DNA of 64,000 nt from contig NC_013922.1 in NCBI RefSeq assembly GCF_000025625.1, forward strand, positions 1,426,001 through 1,490,000. Reading direction: 5' to 3'. Below, piece after piece: positions 16,254 to 25,592 of this stretch. The translations under genes were made by a program, and so were the position numbers. The notes beneath the pieces are model-generated. The model saw nothing but the letters and a program-made list of their open reading frames with translations, did not search any database and was not told where the DNA came from. Every line of letters starts with the position of its first letter. Position 1 is the first letter of the stretch. Source of the stretch: Natrialba magadii ATCC 43099. Lineage in GTDB: Archaea > Halobacteriota > Halobacteria > Halobacteriales > Natrialbaceae.

Positions 16254-17264
16254 CTAGTCGGACGCCACCGTCGGCTTGTACGCCGGCGTCGACTCGTCGT
16301 CCATCCGGGTGAACACCGTCGCCAGCGCCGGCCCCGTGACGTTGTGCCAGACGCTGAACAGCGCCGGAATGAGCGCGGCGAGCGGATCGAAGAAGGCGAC
16401 GGCGAGTGCGACCGCCAGCCCGCTGTTCTGCAGGCCGACCTCGAACGCGCAGGCACGCGCTCGGTCCTCGGCCATCCCGGTCGCGTGGCCGATGCCGTAT
16501 CCCGCCCCAAGCCCGAGCGCGTTGTGGATAATGACGGCGAGGAACACCAGAGCGCTCGCAGCGAAGATTTCCTCGACGTTGAGACCGACGATTGCCGCGA
16601 CGATCAACACGATCGCGAGCACGCTGATCGCGGGAAAGACAGTGAGTCCGGCCTTCGCTACCGCTGGCGCGTATCTGTCGAGCAGGATGCGAAGGAGTAG
16701 CCCCGCGACGACCGGAATGAGGACGATCAGGACGATCTCCTCGGCCATCGCGGCGAAGGTGACGGTGATCTCCTCACCCGCGAGCAGAACGATCCAGGCG
16801 GGCACGACCAGCGGCGCGGCGATCGTCGTCACCGACGTGATCGTCACCGAAAGCGCGACGTCGCCCCGTCCGAGATAGGTCATGACGTTCGAGGCCGTCC
16901 CACCCGGTGCCGCCCCGAGCAGGAGTAGCCCGATGCCGAGTTCCCACGGCAGCCCCAGCAGTGCGACGAGGAGGTACGCAAAGAGCGGCATACACAGCCA
17001 CTGGGCCGCCGCACCGATGAACACGTCACGGGGGCGCTCGAGTACCCGCCGGAAGTCCTCGACGGTGAGCGTGAGCCCCATGCCAAGCATGATGATGCCG
17101 AGCATGAGCGAGATGTGGTCACCAAGCGGGGTGAACGTCGCCGGCGAGTAGAGCGCAAGCCCAGAGCCGAGCAGGATCCAGACGACGAAGTACGTGCTCA
17201 GTACGTCGGCTGCGCGTTCGACGACGTGTCCCAGGCCACCCGACTCGCCCACAGAGTCTGTCAT
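16254..17264 (-). CDS. Bile acid:sodium symporter (BASS) family transporter
   Basis: A 336-residue membrane protein with about nine or ten predicted helices, the standard BASS/SBF size. Family hallmarks are ISLMLGIIMLGMGLTLTVED after the second helix, GAAPGGTASNVMTYLGRGD in the first crossover region, and CAFEVGLQNSGLAVALA (E-x-G-x-Q-N) in the second, which form the Na+ sites of characterised members. Archaeal substrates are unknown; bacterial and plant members carry pantothenate, pyruvate or other organic anions. ATG 17264 is used rather than the TTG at 17270. The gene stands alone. Confidence 0.9.
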   Translation of the reverse strand: MTDSVGESGGLGHVVERAADVLSTYFVVWILLGSGLALYSPATFTPLGDHISLMLGIIMLGMGLTLTVEDFRRVLERPRDVFIGAAAQWLCMPLFAYLLVALLGLPWELGIGLLLLGAAPGGTASNVMTYLGRGDVALSVTITSVTTIAAPLVVPAWIVLLAGEEITVTFAAMAEEIVLIVLIPVVAGLLLRILLDRYAPAVAKAGLTVFPAISVLAIVLIVAAIVGLNVEEIFAASALVFLAVIIHNALGLGAGYGIGHATGMAEDRARACAFEVGLQNSGLAVALAVAFFDPLAALIPALFSVWHNVTGPALATVFTRMDDESTPAYKPTVASD

Positions 17265-17444
17265 AATCAATCATGGCTGAGTGGGAGCGTATAAATCAGT
17301 CGATCAGCCGCTACCAGGAGGTGAGACTAGAGGAATCGGGAGTCGAGAGTCGGGTGTCAGAAACCAGCAATCAGAAATCAGCGAACCACAGCACGAAAAC
17401 AGCGATAACGAATCAGGCGTGCTCGCTACCCGCAAACGGCACAG

Positions 17445-18500
17445 TTAGTCGGCTGCGAGCTTGCCGAGCCCCGCAGACTCGAGGTCGTCTCCGTCGACCG
17501 ACGAACGCAGGGCGTCCATGCCGTCGTCGCGGTCGACTCCAAAGTTGGTCTCGTAGAGGTCGGCGACGCGGTCCATCTCCTCGTCGGAGAGCTTCGGCAC
17601 GTCGCTCGCTGCCGCCCACTCGTCAATATCGTCGGTCGTCCGGAACGTCGGCGTGACGGACGCGACTGGCTCGTGCGAGAGCAGCCACGCGATCGAGGCC
17701 TGGCTCATCGTACGCTCGCCGTCTCGCTCCAAGAAGCGCAGTTCCTCGAGTTTCTCCCAGCCCGTCTCGTACCACTCGTCGGGGCGGAAACCGCGATGGT
17801 CGCCCTCATCGAGTTCGGTCTCGGGCGTCACCTGCTCGTTGAGAATGCCCGAGGAGTGGGGCACACGCGGGATGAGACTCGTGGTCGAGCCGGTCTCCTC
17901 GATCGTTTCGAGGAAGTGATTGCCAACATCTTGCTCCAGTACGTTCCAGACCAACTGCACGGAATCGAACTCCTTCTCGATGGCGAGGTCACCCTCCGCG
18001 AGCCAGCCGATCGAGGGACCAAGCGCGAGTCCAACGGCGTCGATTTTGCCTTCCTCCTCGAGTTCGTCGAGTAACTCGAGTACGTCGGGCGTGATTTCGT
18101 CGGCGTTGGCGTTGTGGAGCTGGAGCAAGTCGACGGAGTCCATCTCGAGGCGGTCGAGACTCTGCTCGACGGCGTCTCGGAGGTACTCGGTGTCCATCTC
18201 CTTCGGGAGTTCGCCGTGGCCGGCCTGCGGGTTGTTGTAGAAGTCGTAGCCGACCTTGGTTGCGACGGTCACTTCGTCACGGACCTCGGCGAGTGCCTGG
18301 CCGAGGAGTTCCTCGCTCCGGCCGTGACCGTAGACGTCACCCGTGTCGAAGTAGGTGATCCCCTGGTCGACGGCGTACTGAACCATCTCGATGGCGTCCT
18401 CCTCCGAACGGTCACCCCACCAGTCGGTTCCGACGACCCACGCACCGAAGCCGATTTCGCTCACTTCGACACCGGACGTTCCGAGTTCGCTGTGGTGCAT
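17445..18500 (-). CDS. Aldo/keto reductase
   Basis: A 351-residue (beta/alpha)8 barrel oxidoreductase. The catalytic tetrad is visible: Asp and Tyr in YFDTGDVYGHGRSEELLG (residues about 50-67), Lys in VATKVGYD and His in LLQLHNAN. It therefore should reduce carbonyl compounds with NAD(P)H. The N-terminal MHHSELGTSGVEVSEIGFGA is typical of the YajO/Tas-like branch. The substrate is unknown. A TATA-like CATAAG lies on the minus strand at about 18525-18531, giving a leaderless transcript from the ATG at 18500. Confidence 0.9.
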   Translation of the reverse strand: MHHSELGTSGVEVSEIGFGAWVVGTDWWGDRSEEDAIEMVQYAVDQGITYFDTGDVYGHGRSEELLGQALAEVRDEVTVATKVGYDFYNNPQAGHGELPKEMDTEYLRDAVEQSLDRLEMDSVDLLQLHNANADEITPDVLELLDELEEEGKIDAVGLALGPSIGWLAEGDLAIEKEFDSVQLVWNVLEQDVGNHFLETIEETGSTTSLIPRVPHSSGILNEQVTPETELDEGDHRGFRPDEWYETGWEKLEELRFLERDGERTMSQASIAWLLSHEPVASVTPTFRTTDDIDEWAAASDVPKLSDEEMDRVADLYETNFGVDRDDGMDALRSSVDGDDLESAGLGKLAAD

Positions 18501-18689
18501 ACGCAGCCCTTCGTACCGAGAGAACTTATGGGGTACGGAACGCGAGGCGGGGGAATCCGAACCCGTTCGGTTTCCGCGGTGTGTGCCTCACGGCGCAGTT
18601 CGTGACGGAGTACAGCTGCGTGGTCGTGACAGCTACTCGTGACAGTGGAGAGTCGAATCGTTCTTGGGAGAAGGGGCCGGAGTAGCAGT

Positions 18690-18905
18690 ATGGACGAGGT
18701 CTGTCGGACGACTGCCGGGCGGCGGTTGCTCGGTGTCGTCCTCGCCGTCGCCGTACTCCTCCCGATCGCGCTGACCCAACTCGAGGTGAGCCCGCAGCGT
18801 GTGACGGTTGGAACGGCTGTCGTGAGTGGGCTGCTCGTGATCGGCGCGCTCTCGCTGCCGGCCCTGATTTTCGCGGAGTGGCGGGCCGCCGATGCCGGCC
18901 AGTGA
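18690..18905 (+). CDS. Small two-helix membrane protein, unknown function
   Basis: A 71-residue protein starting MDEVCRTTAGRRLLGVVLAV, with two hydrophobic segments (about residues 13-29 and 41-63) joined by LEVSPQRVTVGT. No motif points to a function. The ATG at 18690 is preferred because upstream in-frame sequence is arginine-rich and unlike a protein start. It lies in the divergent region beside the aldo/keto reductase gene. It could be a membrane microprotein conserved in close relatives. Confidence 0.5.
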   Translation: MDEVCRTTAGRRLLGVVLAVAVLLPIALTQLEVSPQRVTVGTAVVSGLLVIGALSLPALIFAEWRAADAGQ

Positions 18906-19025
18906 CGGCTCATCGTGTGGGAACTGCGATCGTGGAGCCGGTAACACTCGTGTTATCGGTCGATCCACGGGAAACACGAACCGACAACCGAACCCCTATC
19001 AACTCCGCGGACAATACCTGGGTGT

Positions 19026-19925
19026 ATGACAAAGCGGTACGTCTCGCTCCCCGACGAGGCGGAGTCGGGCATGCGCGAGTTCATCGAGGAGGTTGACCGG
19101 CGGCTCTCGGGCGAGGAGGACACCTGTTCAGTCGTCGAAGACGTGCTGATCGACCTCTCGGGCGACCGCGAGGCCTACGAACGCTGGCAAAACGGCGAGG
19201 ATGTTTCGCCTGCAGAGCAGGTTCGCCTGCAGAGCTACGATCCGTGTAACACGACCTTAGAGAGCGAGTACTACGCCGAGAAGGACGAGGAGACGTTTCG
19301 TCGCTCGAAACACCTCCAGTGGCTCTGGCGGCAGTTCGACAGTCTCCCGATCGCAGATAACGTCGAGTTCGCACTGCGCTTCCGTGGGATGCTCGCAGAT
19401 CACCTCTTCGAGGAGTGTGGAGAGAACTGCCGGTTCTTCAAGGGAGTTACGTTCACCTACGGGCACAACATTACGATCGGCGATAACACGATCGTCCACG
19501 ACGATGTCCACCTGGACGACCGCGGGGAATTGACCATCGGCGACCGCGTATCGATCTCCGACGGCGTTCACATCTACAGCCACGATCACGACGTCGTCGA
19601 CCAGACCGAGGTTCGCAATTTCCACACCGTCGTCGAGGACGACGTGCGCCTCACCTACGACTCGATGATCCGCGCTGGCAACAGGGTCGGCGAGAACGCC
19701 ATCGTCGGCGCACGCGCCGTCGTCCAACACGATATTCCTGCCCACCACATCGCCGTCGGGATGCCGGCACAGAGCGTCAAGATCAAGCCCGGCTGGGAAT
19801 CCGTCGCGACGCCCATCGACGACGCCGGCGTCAACCGCCAGGACGAGCGCCACCTCCCCTACGACCTCCCGGACGACTTCGACGTTTTCGACGAGTTCGA
19901 CCGCGACCTGCAGCCGCCAAACTGA
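19026..19925 (+). CDS. Acyltransferase with left-handed beta-helix (hexapeptide repeats)
   Basis: A 299-residue protein. Residues 1-135 are helical and charged and may serve for oligomerisation. From about residue 140 hexapeptide repeats build a left-handed helix (YGHNITIGDNTIVHDDVHLD, then ELTIGDRVSISDGVHIYSHD, then MIRAGNRVGENAIVGARAVV, ending in HHIAVGMPAQSVKIKPGW). The IYSHDHD loop carries the catalytic His of O-acetyltransferases of the maltose/galactoside type. It probably acetylates a sugar or surface glycan. It stands alone; no sugar-biosynthesis genes flank it. Confidence 0.85.
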   Translation: MTKRYVSLPDEAESGMREFIEEVDRRLSGEEDTCSVVEDVLIDLSGDREAYERWQNGEDVSPAEQVRLQSYDPCNTTLESEYYAEKDEETFRRSKHLQWLWRQFDSLPIADNVEFALRFRGMLADHLFEECGENCRFFKGVTFTYGHNITIGDNTIVHDDVHLDDRGELTIGDRVSISDGVHIYSHDHDVVDQTEVRNFHTVVEDDVRLTYDSMIRAGNRVGENAIVGARAVVQHDIPAHHIAVGMPAQSVKIKPGWESVATPIDDAGVNRQDERHLPYDLPDDFDVFDEFDRDLQPPN

Positions 19926-20040
19926 TCCCCCTTTCGTTCAGACACTCACGGTTCTGATGTGTGTAATTCTGCCGCCACAGACAGTCAGACTGCCGTGAAT
20001 CAGGGAATATCCAAGTGGCTTGAGAGCCAATGTCATAGTG

Positions 20041-20370
20041 ATGGAGCTCTGGGGTTGGCTCATCGGCTACGTCGTGCTGTTTGCGCTCCTCCATCTGTTA
20101 CTGTACTATGTGTACGTCCGGCGCGAAGATAGCGACGGCGCGACCTCCCCCTCGTTCGCCGATCCAAACCGTGCCCCCTCACGGTCGTCGGGAACCGCAG
20201 ATCGCTATCCGTCCAGCGGTGATGAACGCGGCAGGCACGATCCACCGCCTGTTGAAGACGATCACGAGGTCGACGGCGAATCGATTCGCTGTCGGCACTG
20301 CGGCGCGGAAAACGCCGCTGACCAGACCTACACCTACTGCTGGAACTGTGTGACAACACTGCGTCAATAG
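20041..20370 (+). CDS. Membrane-anchored zinc-ribbon protein (DUF7577-like)
   Basis: A 109-residue protein with a single N-terminal membrane helix (MELWGWLIGYVVLFALLHLL) followed by a flexible Ser/Pro/Asp linker and a C-terminal zinc ribbon (IRCRHCGAENAADQTYTYC, then WNC). The two CxxC knuckles are intact. It resembles haloarchaeal proteins with a domain that I believe is DUF7577. The function is unknown; the layout suggests a small cytoplasmic zinc domain tethered to the membrane. ATG 20041 places the membrane helix at the N-terminus. Confidence 0.7.
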   Translation: MELWGWLIGYVVLFALLHLLLYYVYVRREDSDGATSPSFADPNRAPSRSSGTADRYPSSGDERGRHDPPPVEDDHEVDGESIRCRHCGAENAADQTYTYCWNCVTTLRQ

Positions 20371-20403
20371 GCGTGGGACGCAGTTCGCAGTTGACTGCGC
20401 AGG

Positions 20404-21285
20404 TTAGCTGTCGGCCGAAAGTTCGTCCGCGAGCCGTTCGAGATGGTCGATTCCAACGACGGCAACCACGTCATCATCGGTTTCAGACCGGATCTCGGTG
20501 AGCCGGTCGATCATACACCGTTCGCGCGTGTCGTCCCTGTAGGCGAGCGCACTGTCCGTCGTTTCGAGACTGCCGAGCAGCGCCTGTACGCTCGCGACGT
20601 GTGCGCGCTCGTGAGCTGCCTGTTCGGCCGGCGGGTCGTCGAACGAACAGTCGTACTCGATCGGATCGTCGGGCGCGATCGTCATCGAGGTCGCGTCCGT
20701 TAGCGTCGCTGCGATCCGACAGGTCAGTGCATCTCGCGTCGCGCCGCCGAGACTCGAGAGGAGTCGCCGTGCAGTACCTGGCGAGACGCGGTCTGCGACG
20801 AGTCGCGTCACGAGTCGGCGCAGGAACGACCAGTTCGGCGCGTCGATCCCGACGAGCGAGGCGCTGTCGGTGGCACTGATTGCAGCACTCATTTCGCCGC
20901 CGCGCGAGGGCGGCACGTACTCTGTGCCGTCGTCCGTCTCGTTCGTGCCGCCCTTGCGAGCGTAGACCCGGTACAGGGGGAGCGCTGCTGGCGGTAACTC
21001 GAGTGCGAGGACGCTCGGGTCGATTTCGTCGACGGCCCGCATGACGCGGCCGATGCTTGCGGGGTGGTCGTGGACGACACCGAGGAGGTAGAGGGTGCCA
21101 GTGGTGGTGTTGGTGTTGGTGTTGGTGTTGGCAGTGGTGCCAGTCCTCTCAACGTCCATCGTTTCGGCACCGGTCGGCGTTGCCTCTGCTGACGCGGGTG
21201 AGCAAGGGCCTGGGACGCACCGGTAGAACTGCCCGGTGATCCGAGGGTCGTCGACCGATTCGGGGAGGAGCGGGGACTCGTCCAT
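20404..21285 (-). CDS. TraB/GumN-like protein
   Basis: A 293-residue protein. Residues about 65-105 contain LYLLGVVHDHPASIGRV and VLALELPPAALPLYR, matching the two GX2H/ExxR-like motifs of the TraB/PrgY/GumN (TIKI) superfamily; the C-terminus VVAVVGIDHLERLADEL is the matching last motif. TraB/PrgY proteins inactivate peptide pheromones in enterococci and TIKI proteins are metalloproteases; archaeal members are uncharacterised. A NTNTNTNT stretch near residue 52 is encoded by a hexanucleotide repeat. Unlike many archaeal TraB proteins, it lacks a C-terminal set of membrane helices, so it appears soluble. Confidence 0.7.
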   Translation of the reverse strand: MDESPLLPESVDDPRITGQFYRCVPGPCSPASAEATPTGAETMDVERTGTTANTNTNTNTTTGTLYLLGVVHDHPASIGRVMRAVDEIDPSVLALELPPAALPLYRVYARKGGTNETDDGTEYVPPSRGGEMSAAISATDSASLVGIDAPNWSFLRRLVTRLVADRVSPGTARRLLSSLGGATRDALTCRIAATLTDATSMTIAPDDPIEYDCSFDDPPAEQAAHERAHVASVQALLGSLETTDSALAYRDDTRERCMIDRLTEIRSETDDDVVAVVGIDHLERLADELSADS

Positions 21286-21669
21286 CGATCGAATAGTAAT
21301 ACGGGACTAGCAGCATAACGCTTCCGTTGTGCCCTCGGGAACGGTGGAAGTAACTGATTACCTGCCAGCGGGCAACAGGACCCCGAGCCAACCGAGCAGT
21401 AGGGACAGTGTACGCGCGGGCAGTACACTGGTAACCTGTAATTACGACCGTCGCGCTGTATAATCGTTCAGTGTGACGGCATGACGGTTTCTGCGATTTA
21501 TTGCCAGCGTCGTCTCCGAGATAGACATCACCCTACCGGGTAGCTGTGTTCCGCTGGCACACGATGGCTCATCGCCACGCCACGCAGCGACAACCGCACT
21601 GACCCGGCCCAACACTGCACCGGAGAGCAACACACCCTGCCGGCTAGCCACGTTCCACTCCACGTTCCA
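21286..21669. other. Intergenic region with imperfect direct repeats
   Basis: About 380 bases without a convincing gene. Two related stretches of some 25 bases occur (CACCCTACCGGGTAGCTGTG near 21530 and CACCCTGCCGGCTAGCCACG near 21635), each followed by TTCC. They could be a regulatory duplication upstream of the gene at 21670. No obvious TATA box precedes that gene closely. Confidence 0.4.
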
Positions 21670-21915
21670 ATGACACAGGACGCGCTCACAAAAGCTGACG
21701 AAGGAAAACGAGTCCTGAACATCGACGGCACCGAAGTCGGCCGCATCATCGCCGTCGAGGAGGGCCGTGGCTACGTCGACCCGAACCCATCACTCACGAA
21801 AACGATCAAGGCAAAGCTTGGCTGGGGCGACCTCACCGAGGACGCACACCCGCTCGACGAGGGAAGTGTCAAGGAGATTACCGAAGACACAGTGCGACTC
21901 CGCGGGACGCTTTAA
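21670..21915 (+). CDS. Small PRC-barrel-like protein
   Basis: An 81-residue beta-rich protein (MTQDALTKADEGKRVLNIDG, then TEVGRIIAVEEGRGYVDPNP). The GKRVLNIDGTEVGRI segment resembles the start of a PRC-barrel, the small beta domain found in photosynthetic reaction centre H subunits and the RNA-processing protein RimM. A later TIKAKLGWGDLTEDAHPLDE stretch contains a conserved-looking Trp. The function is unknown. Its stop codon overlaps the end of the convergent regulator gene by three bases. Confidence 0.6.
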   Translation: MTQDALTKADEGKRVLNIDGTEVGRIIAVEEGRGYVDPNPSLTKTIKAKLGWGDLTEDAHPLDEGSVKEITEDTVRLRGTL

Positions 21916-22718
21916 TGCTGATTCTGATCCTCCGACCGATCCGGTGGCTCCACCGGTGACGCCGCCGCCCGTAACTCGGCAAACGCGGACTCGGCCCACT
22001 CGAGTGCGGCCTGCGTATCGTTCTCGATGACGCCTTCGATTTCGGCGCGATCGTTGAGTGCGAACAGGAAGATCCGACAGTCGTCAGGTTGTTCGACGAT
22101 CGCGAGTTCGTAGGGGATCGATTCGATCTCGTACATGTTGGAGTCAGCCTCGGAGACGACACCGGAGACCTGGCCAGGATACGCAGAGAGGAGGAACTCG
22201 GCGAGGTCGGTTGTGAGAATCAGTTCGACCGAGAGGTCGTCCTCGATAGTCCGCTGGTGCAGTCGGGCACGCGTCTCGGGGATCCGTTCGGCAGACGAGC
22301 AGCCGCGGACTCGCGTTGCCGTCTCGAAGCTCGCCGCCAGTTCCTGCAGGGGTGCGTTCGGTGCGTGTGGCTCGGGTTCGGAAACGGTGGCGTCCTCGAG
22401 AAAGGTGGGCGACATCGGTGCCTCCCGCGGGATGGCGGCGAGTACCTGGCTCGCCTCGTTGATCGATGCGAATGTCCTGGTGGTCCGGCTGAACTCCTCG
22501 AGGGCGAGGCGGCCGACAGCTGTCAGTCGGTAGCCCGACTCGGCGCGCTCGATAAACTCGAAGCGCTCGAGTTCCCGGATCGCGCGGTCGATCGTCGACC
22601 GCGAACACGCCAACTGCTCGACGAGGTCACGCTTTCGCTGTGGCCCAGTTGCGAGCGCCTCGAGTAGCTCACGTCGTCGGGAGACGGTCTCGACGACGTC
22701 GGCAGTCGGCGGATACAT
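21912..22718 (-). CDS. Winged-helix transcriptional regulator
   Basis: A 268-residue protein. Residues about 8-75 form a winged helix (SRRRELLEALATGPQRKRDL, then LACSRSTIDRAIRELERFEF, then GYRLTAVGRLALEEFSRTT). The remainder is a ligand- or partner-binding domain typical of a large haloarchaeal regulator group related to methanogen AsiR/DUF1724 proteins, with VELILTTDLAEFLLSAYPGQ and a late IVEQPDDCRIFLFAL. Targets are unknown. ATG 22718 starts just before the helix-turn-helix; a TTG at 22766 would add 16 residues. It may regulate its own divergent upstream region. Confidence 0.8.
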   Translation of the reverse strand: MYPPTADVVETVSRRRELLEALATGPQRKRDLVEQLACSRSTIDRAIRELERFEFIERAESGYRLTAVGRLALEEFSRTTRTFASINEASQVLAAIPREAPMSPTFLEDATVSEPEPHAPNAPLQELAASFETATRVRGCSSAERIPETRARLHQRTIEDDLSVELILTTDLAEFLLSAYPGQVSGVVSEADSNMYEIESIPYELAIVEQPDDCRIFLFALNDRAEIEGVIENDTQAALEWAESAFAELRAAASPVEPPDRSEDQNQH

Positions 22719-22952
22719 ACAGTCTGTTAGATGGTCGTCAGTTTTGATTAAAAGAGCATCGGCCAAACTGATGGATTGCGTTCATTGGTTCTCGAGTACT
22801 GGTTCTCAGTTTCGGTCGTCAAGTACTGGTTCTCGGTTTCGGTCGTCAGGACGTACAGGCATCAGCGGTGTCGATACGGTGAGATGAACGCAGCGAGGAG
22901 AGTACCCAGAAGCGCTGGCCTGGTTTCGGCCCGGACGAGAATCACTTCACCC

Positions 22953-24212
22953 CTAGACACCGGTGCTGTAGCGCAGAATACCCGCAAAGCCGCCGAAAGC
23001 GTTGTAGAGTTGTTCACCCTTCTCGAAGTCAGTCGAAATGAACTTCGTCTCGGTGCCGCGCTGTTCGGCGATCTCGATGAGGTGATCGATTGCGTCCTCG
23101 CGGTCTTCCTCGGTGGCGTCGACCTCGGATCCGCAGTCGCTACAGGTGTGTTCGGGCGTCGACTTACGCCGGTCGATAACCTCGCGGTCGGTGTTGCCAC
23201 ACTCCCCACAGTCGTAGGTGACGACATCCTTGCGCAGGTCCTCACTGATCAGCAGCCGGTCGACAGCCCCCATCATGAGGTTCTGACGAGTCTGCTCGAA
23301 GCCGTAGGTCGCGCGGTCGCCCGCGTTGAGTTCCTCGAAGAACTCCTCCATCTGCTTTTTGTCCTTCATCACCTCGGCGTCGGCCAGCGCGTCCTCCGCG
23401 TTGTCGACGAGGTCTTTGAGACCGGATTCGTCCGTATAGGCGACGTCGAACTTGCCGATGACGTTGTCCTGAATCTCGTGGTGGAGATAGTCACCGTCCA
23501 GGAACTCGTCTTTCGTCGGCGAGGGACCGCCCACGAGGATCCCATCGAGCTCGTGGCGCTTCGGGACGAACAGGTCGTTCGCCATACCGGCAACCTCCTG
23601 GTAGAAGTTGTCGATTGCCTCGAGACGCAGGCGAGCGAAACGCTGGGCGGACTGACCACCTTTGCGCTGCTTGCCGGGGACGAGCGAGGAGGCGGACTTC
23701 ACCGGCTCGACGCGCTTGCCCTTCAGCCAGCCGACGTTTGCCTCGCGCCGGTCGAGCACGACCAACCCGTAGAGGCCCTTGTCCGCCAGCATGTTCTCGA
23801 GTGGCTCCGTCAGAAAGTCAGAGTCACAGTGATAGCGGAACGACTCGACTGGCTGGGGTGGACTCTCGAGTACGTGCGTGACCATCTCGGTCTGACCGCC
23901 GCCGGAGTCGACCGCACCGGAGAACAGTACGATGCCGTTCTCTGGTGGGAAGGTATCGAAGTAGCGCAGTCGGTCCTTGATGCTCGTCAGCGCGTCCTGG
24001 ACGGCCGTTCGCGTCTGTTTCGACTTGATGTTGGCTGCTTCGCTGTGTTCTTGTGTGACGTGGGCGACCACGTCGCTGATCTGTCGGTCTTCGGGAACGT
24101 AGATCGAGACGAGTTGCGTCCCGGATCCATCGAAGTTCTTGAGGTCCTCGATAACCTTCCGGAATTCGTACTTTTTCCGGTCGGATTGGTCCTGCTCGCC
24201 CTCCTGGCTCAT
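22953..24212 (-). CDS. prf1: Peptide chain release factor aRF1
   Basis: A 419-residue archaeal release factor of normal length. The stop-codon-recognition motif NIKS is in EAANIKSKQTRTAVQDAL (about residue 60), and the peptidyl-tRNA hydrolysis motif GGQ in GKQRKGGQSAQRFARL (about residue 180). Domain 3 contains two cysteine pairs (CGECG and CSDCG), the usual zinc-binding insertion. It recognises all three stop codons in the ribosomal A site and triggers release of the nascent chain. ATG 24212 follows a TATA-like ATACTTACC by about 28 bases, so the transcript is likely leaderless. Confidence 0.95.
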   Translation of the reverse strand: MSQEGEQDQSDRKKYEFRKVIEDLKNFDGSGTQLVSIYVPEDRQISDVVAHVTQEHSEAANIKSKQTRTAVQDALTSIKDRLRYFDTFPPENGIVLFSGAVDSGGGQTEMVTHVLESPPQPVESFRYHCDSDFLTEPLENMLADKGLYGLVVLDRREANVGWLKGKRVEPVKSASSLVPGKQRKGGQSAQRFARLRLEAIDNFYQEVAGMANDLFVPKRHELDGILVGGPSPTKDEFLDGDYLHHEIQDNVIGKFDVAYTDESGLKDLVDNAEDALADAEVMKDKKQMEEFFEELNAGDRATYGFEQTRQNLMMGAVDRLLISEDLRKDVVTYDCGECGNTDREVIDRRKSTPEHTCSDCGSEVDATEEDREDAIDHLIEIAEQRGTETKFISTDFEKGEQLYNAFGGFAGILRYSTGV

Positions 24213-24388
24213 TATCCGTACAAAACGGTGCTGCGGGTAAGTATTCTTTGACACGCACCAGTGCGTATGCAGGTCATTCTCGGGGAAAACGTCGGCATTT
24301 CGGCGGTCGCGTGGCCGCTCGACTACCGCGAGCGCCGGAGGTGACGATTTAAGGTGTTCCCGTCCCACTGTCCGGACAGTAATCGAAT

Positions 24389-25294
24389 ATGTCTCACGAG
24401 ACGGTATATTCCATCGCGAGCGGGAAAGGCGGCGTCGGAAAGACGACGACGACAGTCAACCTGGGGACCGCGCTCGCGCAGGCGGGCAAGCGCGTCGCCA
24501 TCGTCGACGTCGACCTCGGCATGGCGAACCTGGCCGGCTTCGTCAGCCTCTCACCCGACTCGACGACGCTCCACGACGTCCTCGCCGGCAACGCAGCAGT
24601 CGAGGACGCAACGTATCGACTGGCAGAGAACATCGTCGCCGTCCCAAGTGGCATCGGACTAGACGAGTACGCAGAGACCTCACCCGAAGGGCTTCGCGAG
24701 GCCGTTTCCGACCTGCGTGCGGCGTACGACTACGTCCTGCTCGACGTCGGCGCGGGCATCAGCCACGAAACCGTTCTCCCGCTCGGCCTCGCAGATGCTG
24801 TCCTGCTCGTCTCGACGCCGGAACCCGCCGCCGTCCAGGACACACAGAAGACGATCGAACTCACCGCGCGCGCTGGTGGCGACATCGCCGGTCTCGTCCT
24901 CACGCGCACCCTCCCCGGCAGCGATATCTCCCACGAGGACCTCGCCAGCCGTCTCGACGTCCCGCTCCTCGCGAGCGTCCCCGAAGACGACGCCGCACGC
25001 GAGAGTGTCTACGCCGGCACCCCGCTCGTTGCCTACGAACCGAACGGCCCCGCAGCCGCGGCCTACCGCCGACTCGCGGCTGACCTGGCTGGCATCGAAC
25101 TCGAGTCCCCTGACGATGGAGCGAACGACACGGATGGTGCGGATGACGTGGACGAAACAGCAGAAGACGACAACACAGCTGGAGATACCGATGCCGAAAC
25201 TGGTAGGACGGACGACTCCGACAACGCCGACAGCGATGACGCTGACTCGACAGCCGTCTCGAGTGCAATCACCGAAGCGGAGTCAAACGACTGA
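24389..25294 (+). CDS. MinD/ParA-family ATPase
   Basis: A 301-residue ATPase with the deviant Walker A KGGVGKTTTTVNLG (residues 13-26), switch I VDVDLGMANLAG and switch II LLDVGAGISHETVLPLG. The core ends near residue 235; the rest is an acidic Asp/Thr/Glu tail with no sign of the usual membrane-targeting amphipathic helix. Haloarchaea encode several MinD homologues; one (MinD4) affects placement of archaella and chemosensory arrays, while others have no known effect on division. MinD, MinD4 or ParA-like roles cannot be separated here. It is divergent from prf1; a TATA-like GATTTAAGG lies at 24346-24354. Confidence 0.85.
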   Translation: MSHETVYSIASGKGGVGKTTTTVNLGTALAQAGKRVAIVDVDLGMANLAGFVSLSPDSTTLHDVLAGNAAVEDATYRLAENIVAVPSGIGLDEYAETSPEGLREAVSDLRAAYDYVLLDVGAGISHETVLPLGLADAVLLVSTPEPAAVQDTQKTIELTARAGGDIAGLVLTRTLPGSDISHEDLASRLDVPLLASVPEDDAARESVYAGTPLVAYEPNGPAAAAYRRLAADLAGIELESPDDGANDTDGADDVDETAEDDNTAGDTDAETGRTDDSDNADSDDADSTAVSSAITEAESND

Positions 25295-25592
25295 GCCCCA
25301 GTTCCAGACCCCAGAAAGCGGACGGTAGGCACCGCCTGAATTGCCGAAATCGACCGATAGAGACGATTCCTGTTGGCTACGGTGAGTACGACGAACTGAC
25401 GACTGTTGTCGTTTTGAGACTGTGTTTGGATGTGACTGATTCGATTTCGTGACTGTTGGAAGATGCCGAAATCGCGGCTGCAAGAGCCTGTAGGCCACGA
25501 TACACAGAACCGTGAGGCCGGGAAATGGATTTTTCAGCCCCAGAAACGGTACGAGCTAATTACTAATTCCATCCCTTCTGGATGGCTCGTGC
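25295..25592 (+). other. Intergenic region before the lipoprotein gene
   Basis: About 300 bases with lower GC than the flanking genes. TACGAGCTAATTACTAAT (about 25549-25566) offers a TATA-like element some 28 bases before the ATG at 25593. Nothing else stands out. Confidence 0.4.

Noticed and set aside
22776-24251. A 491-codon frame antisense to prf1
   Set aside because: aRF1 with its NIKS and GGQ motifs is the real gene.
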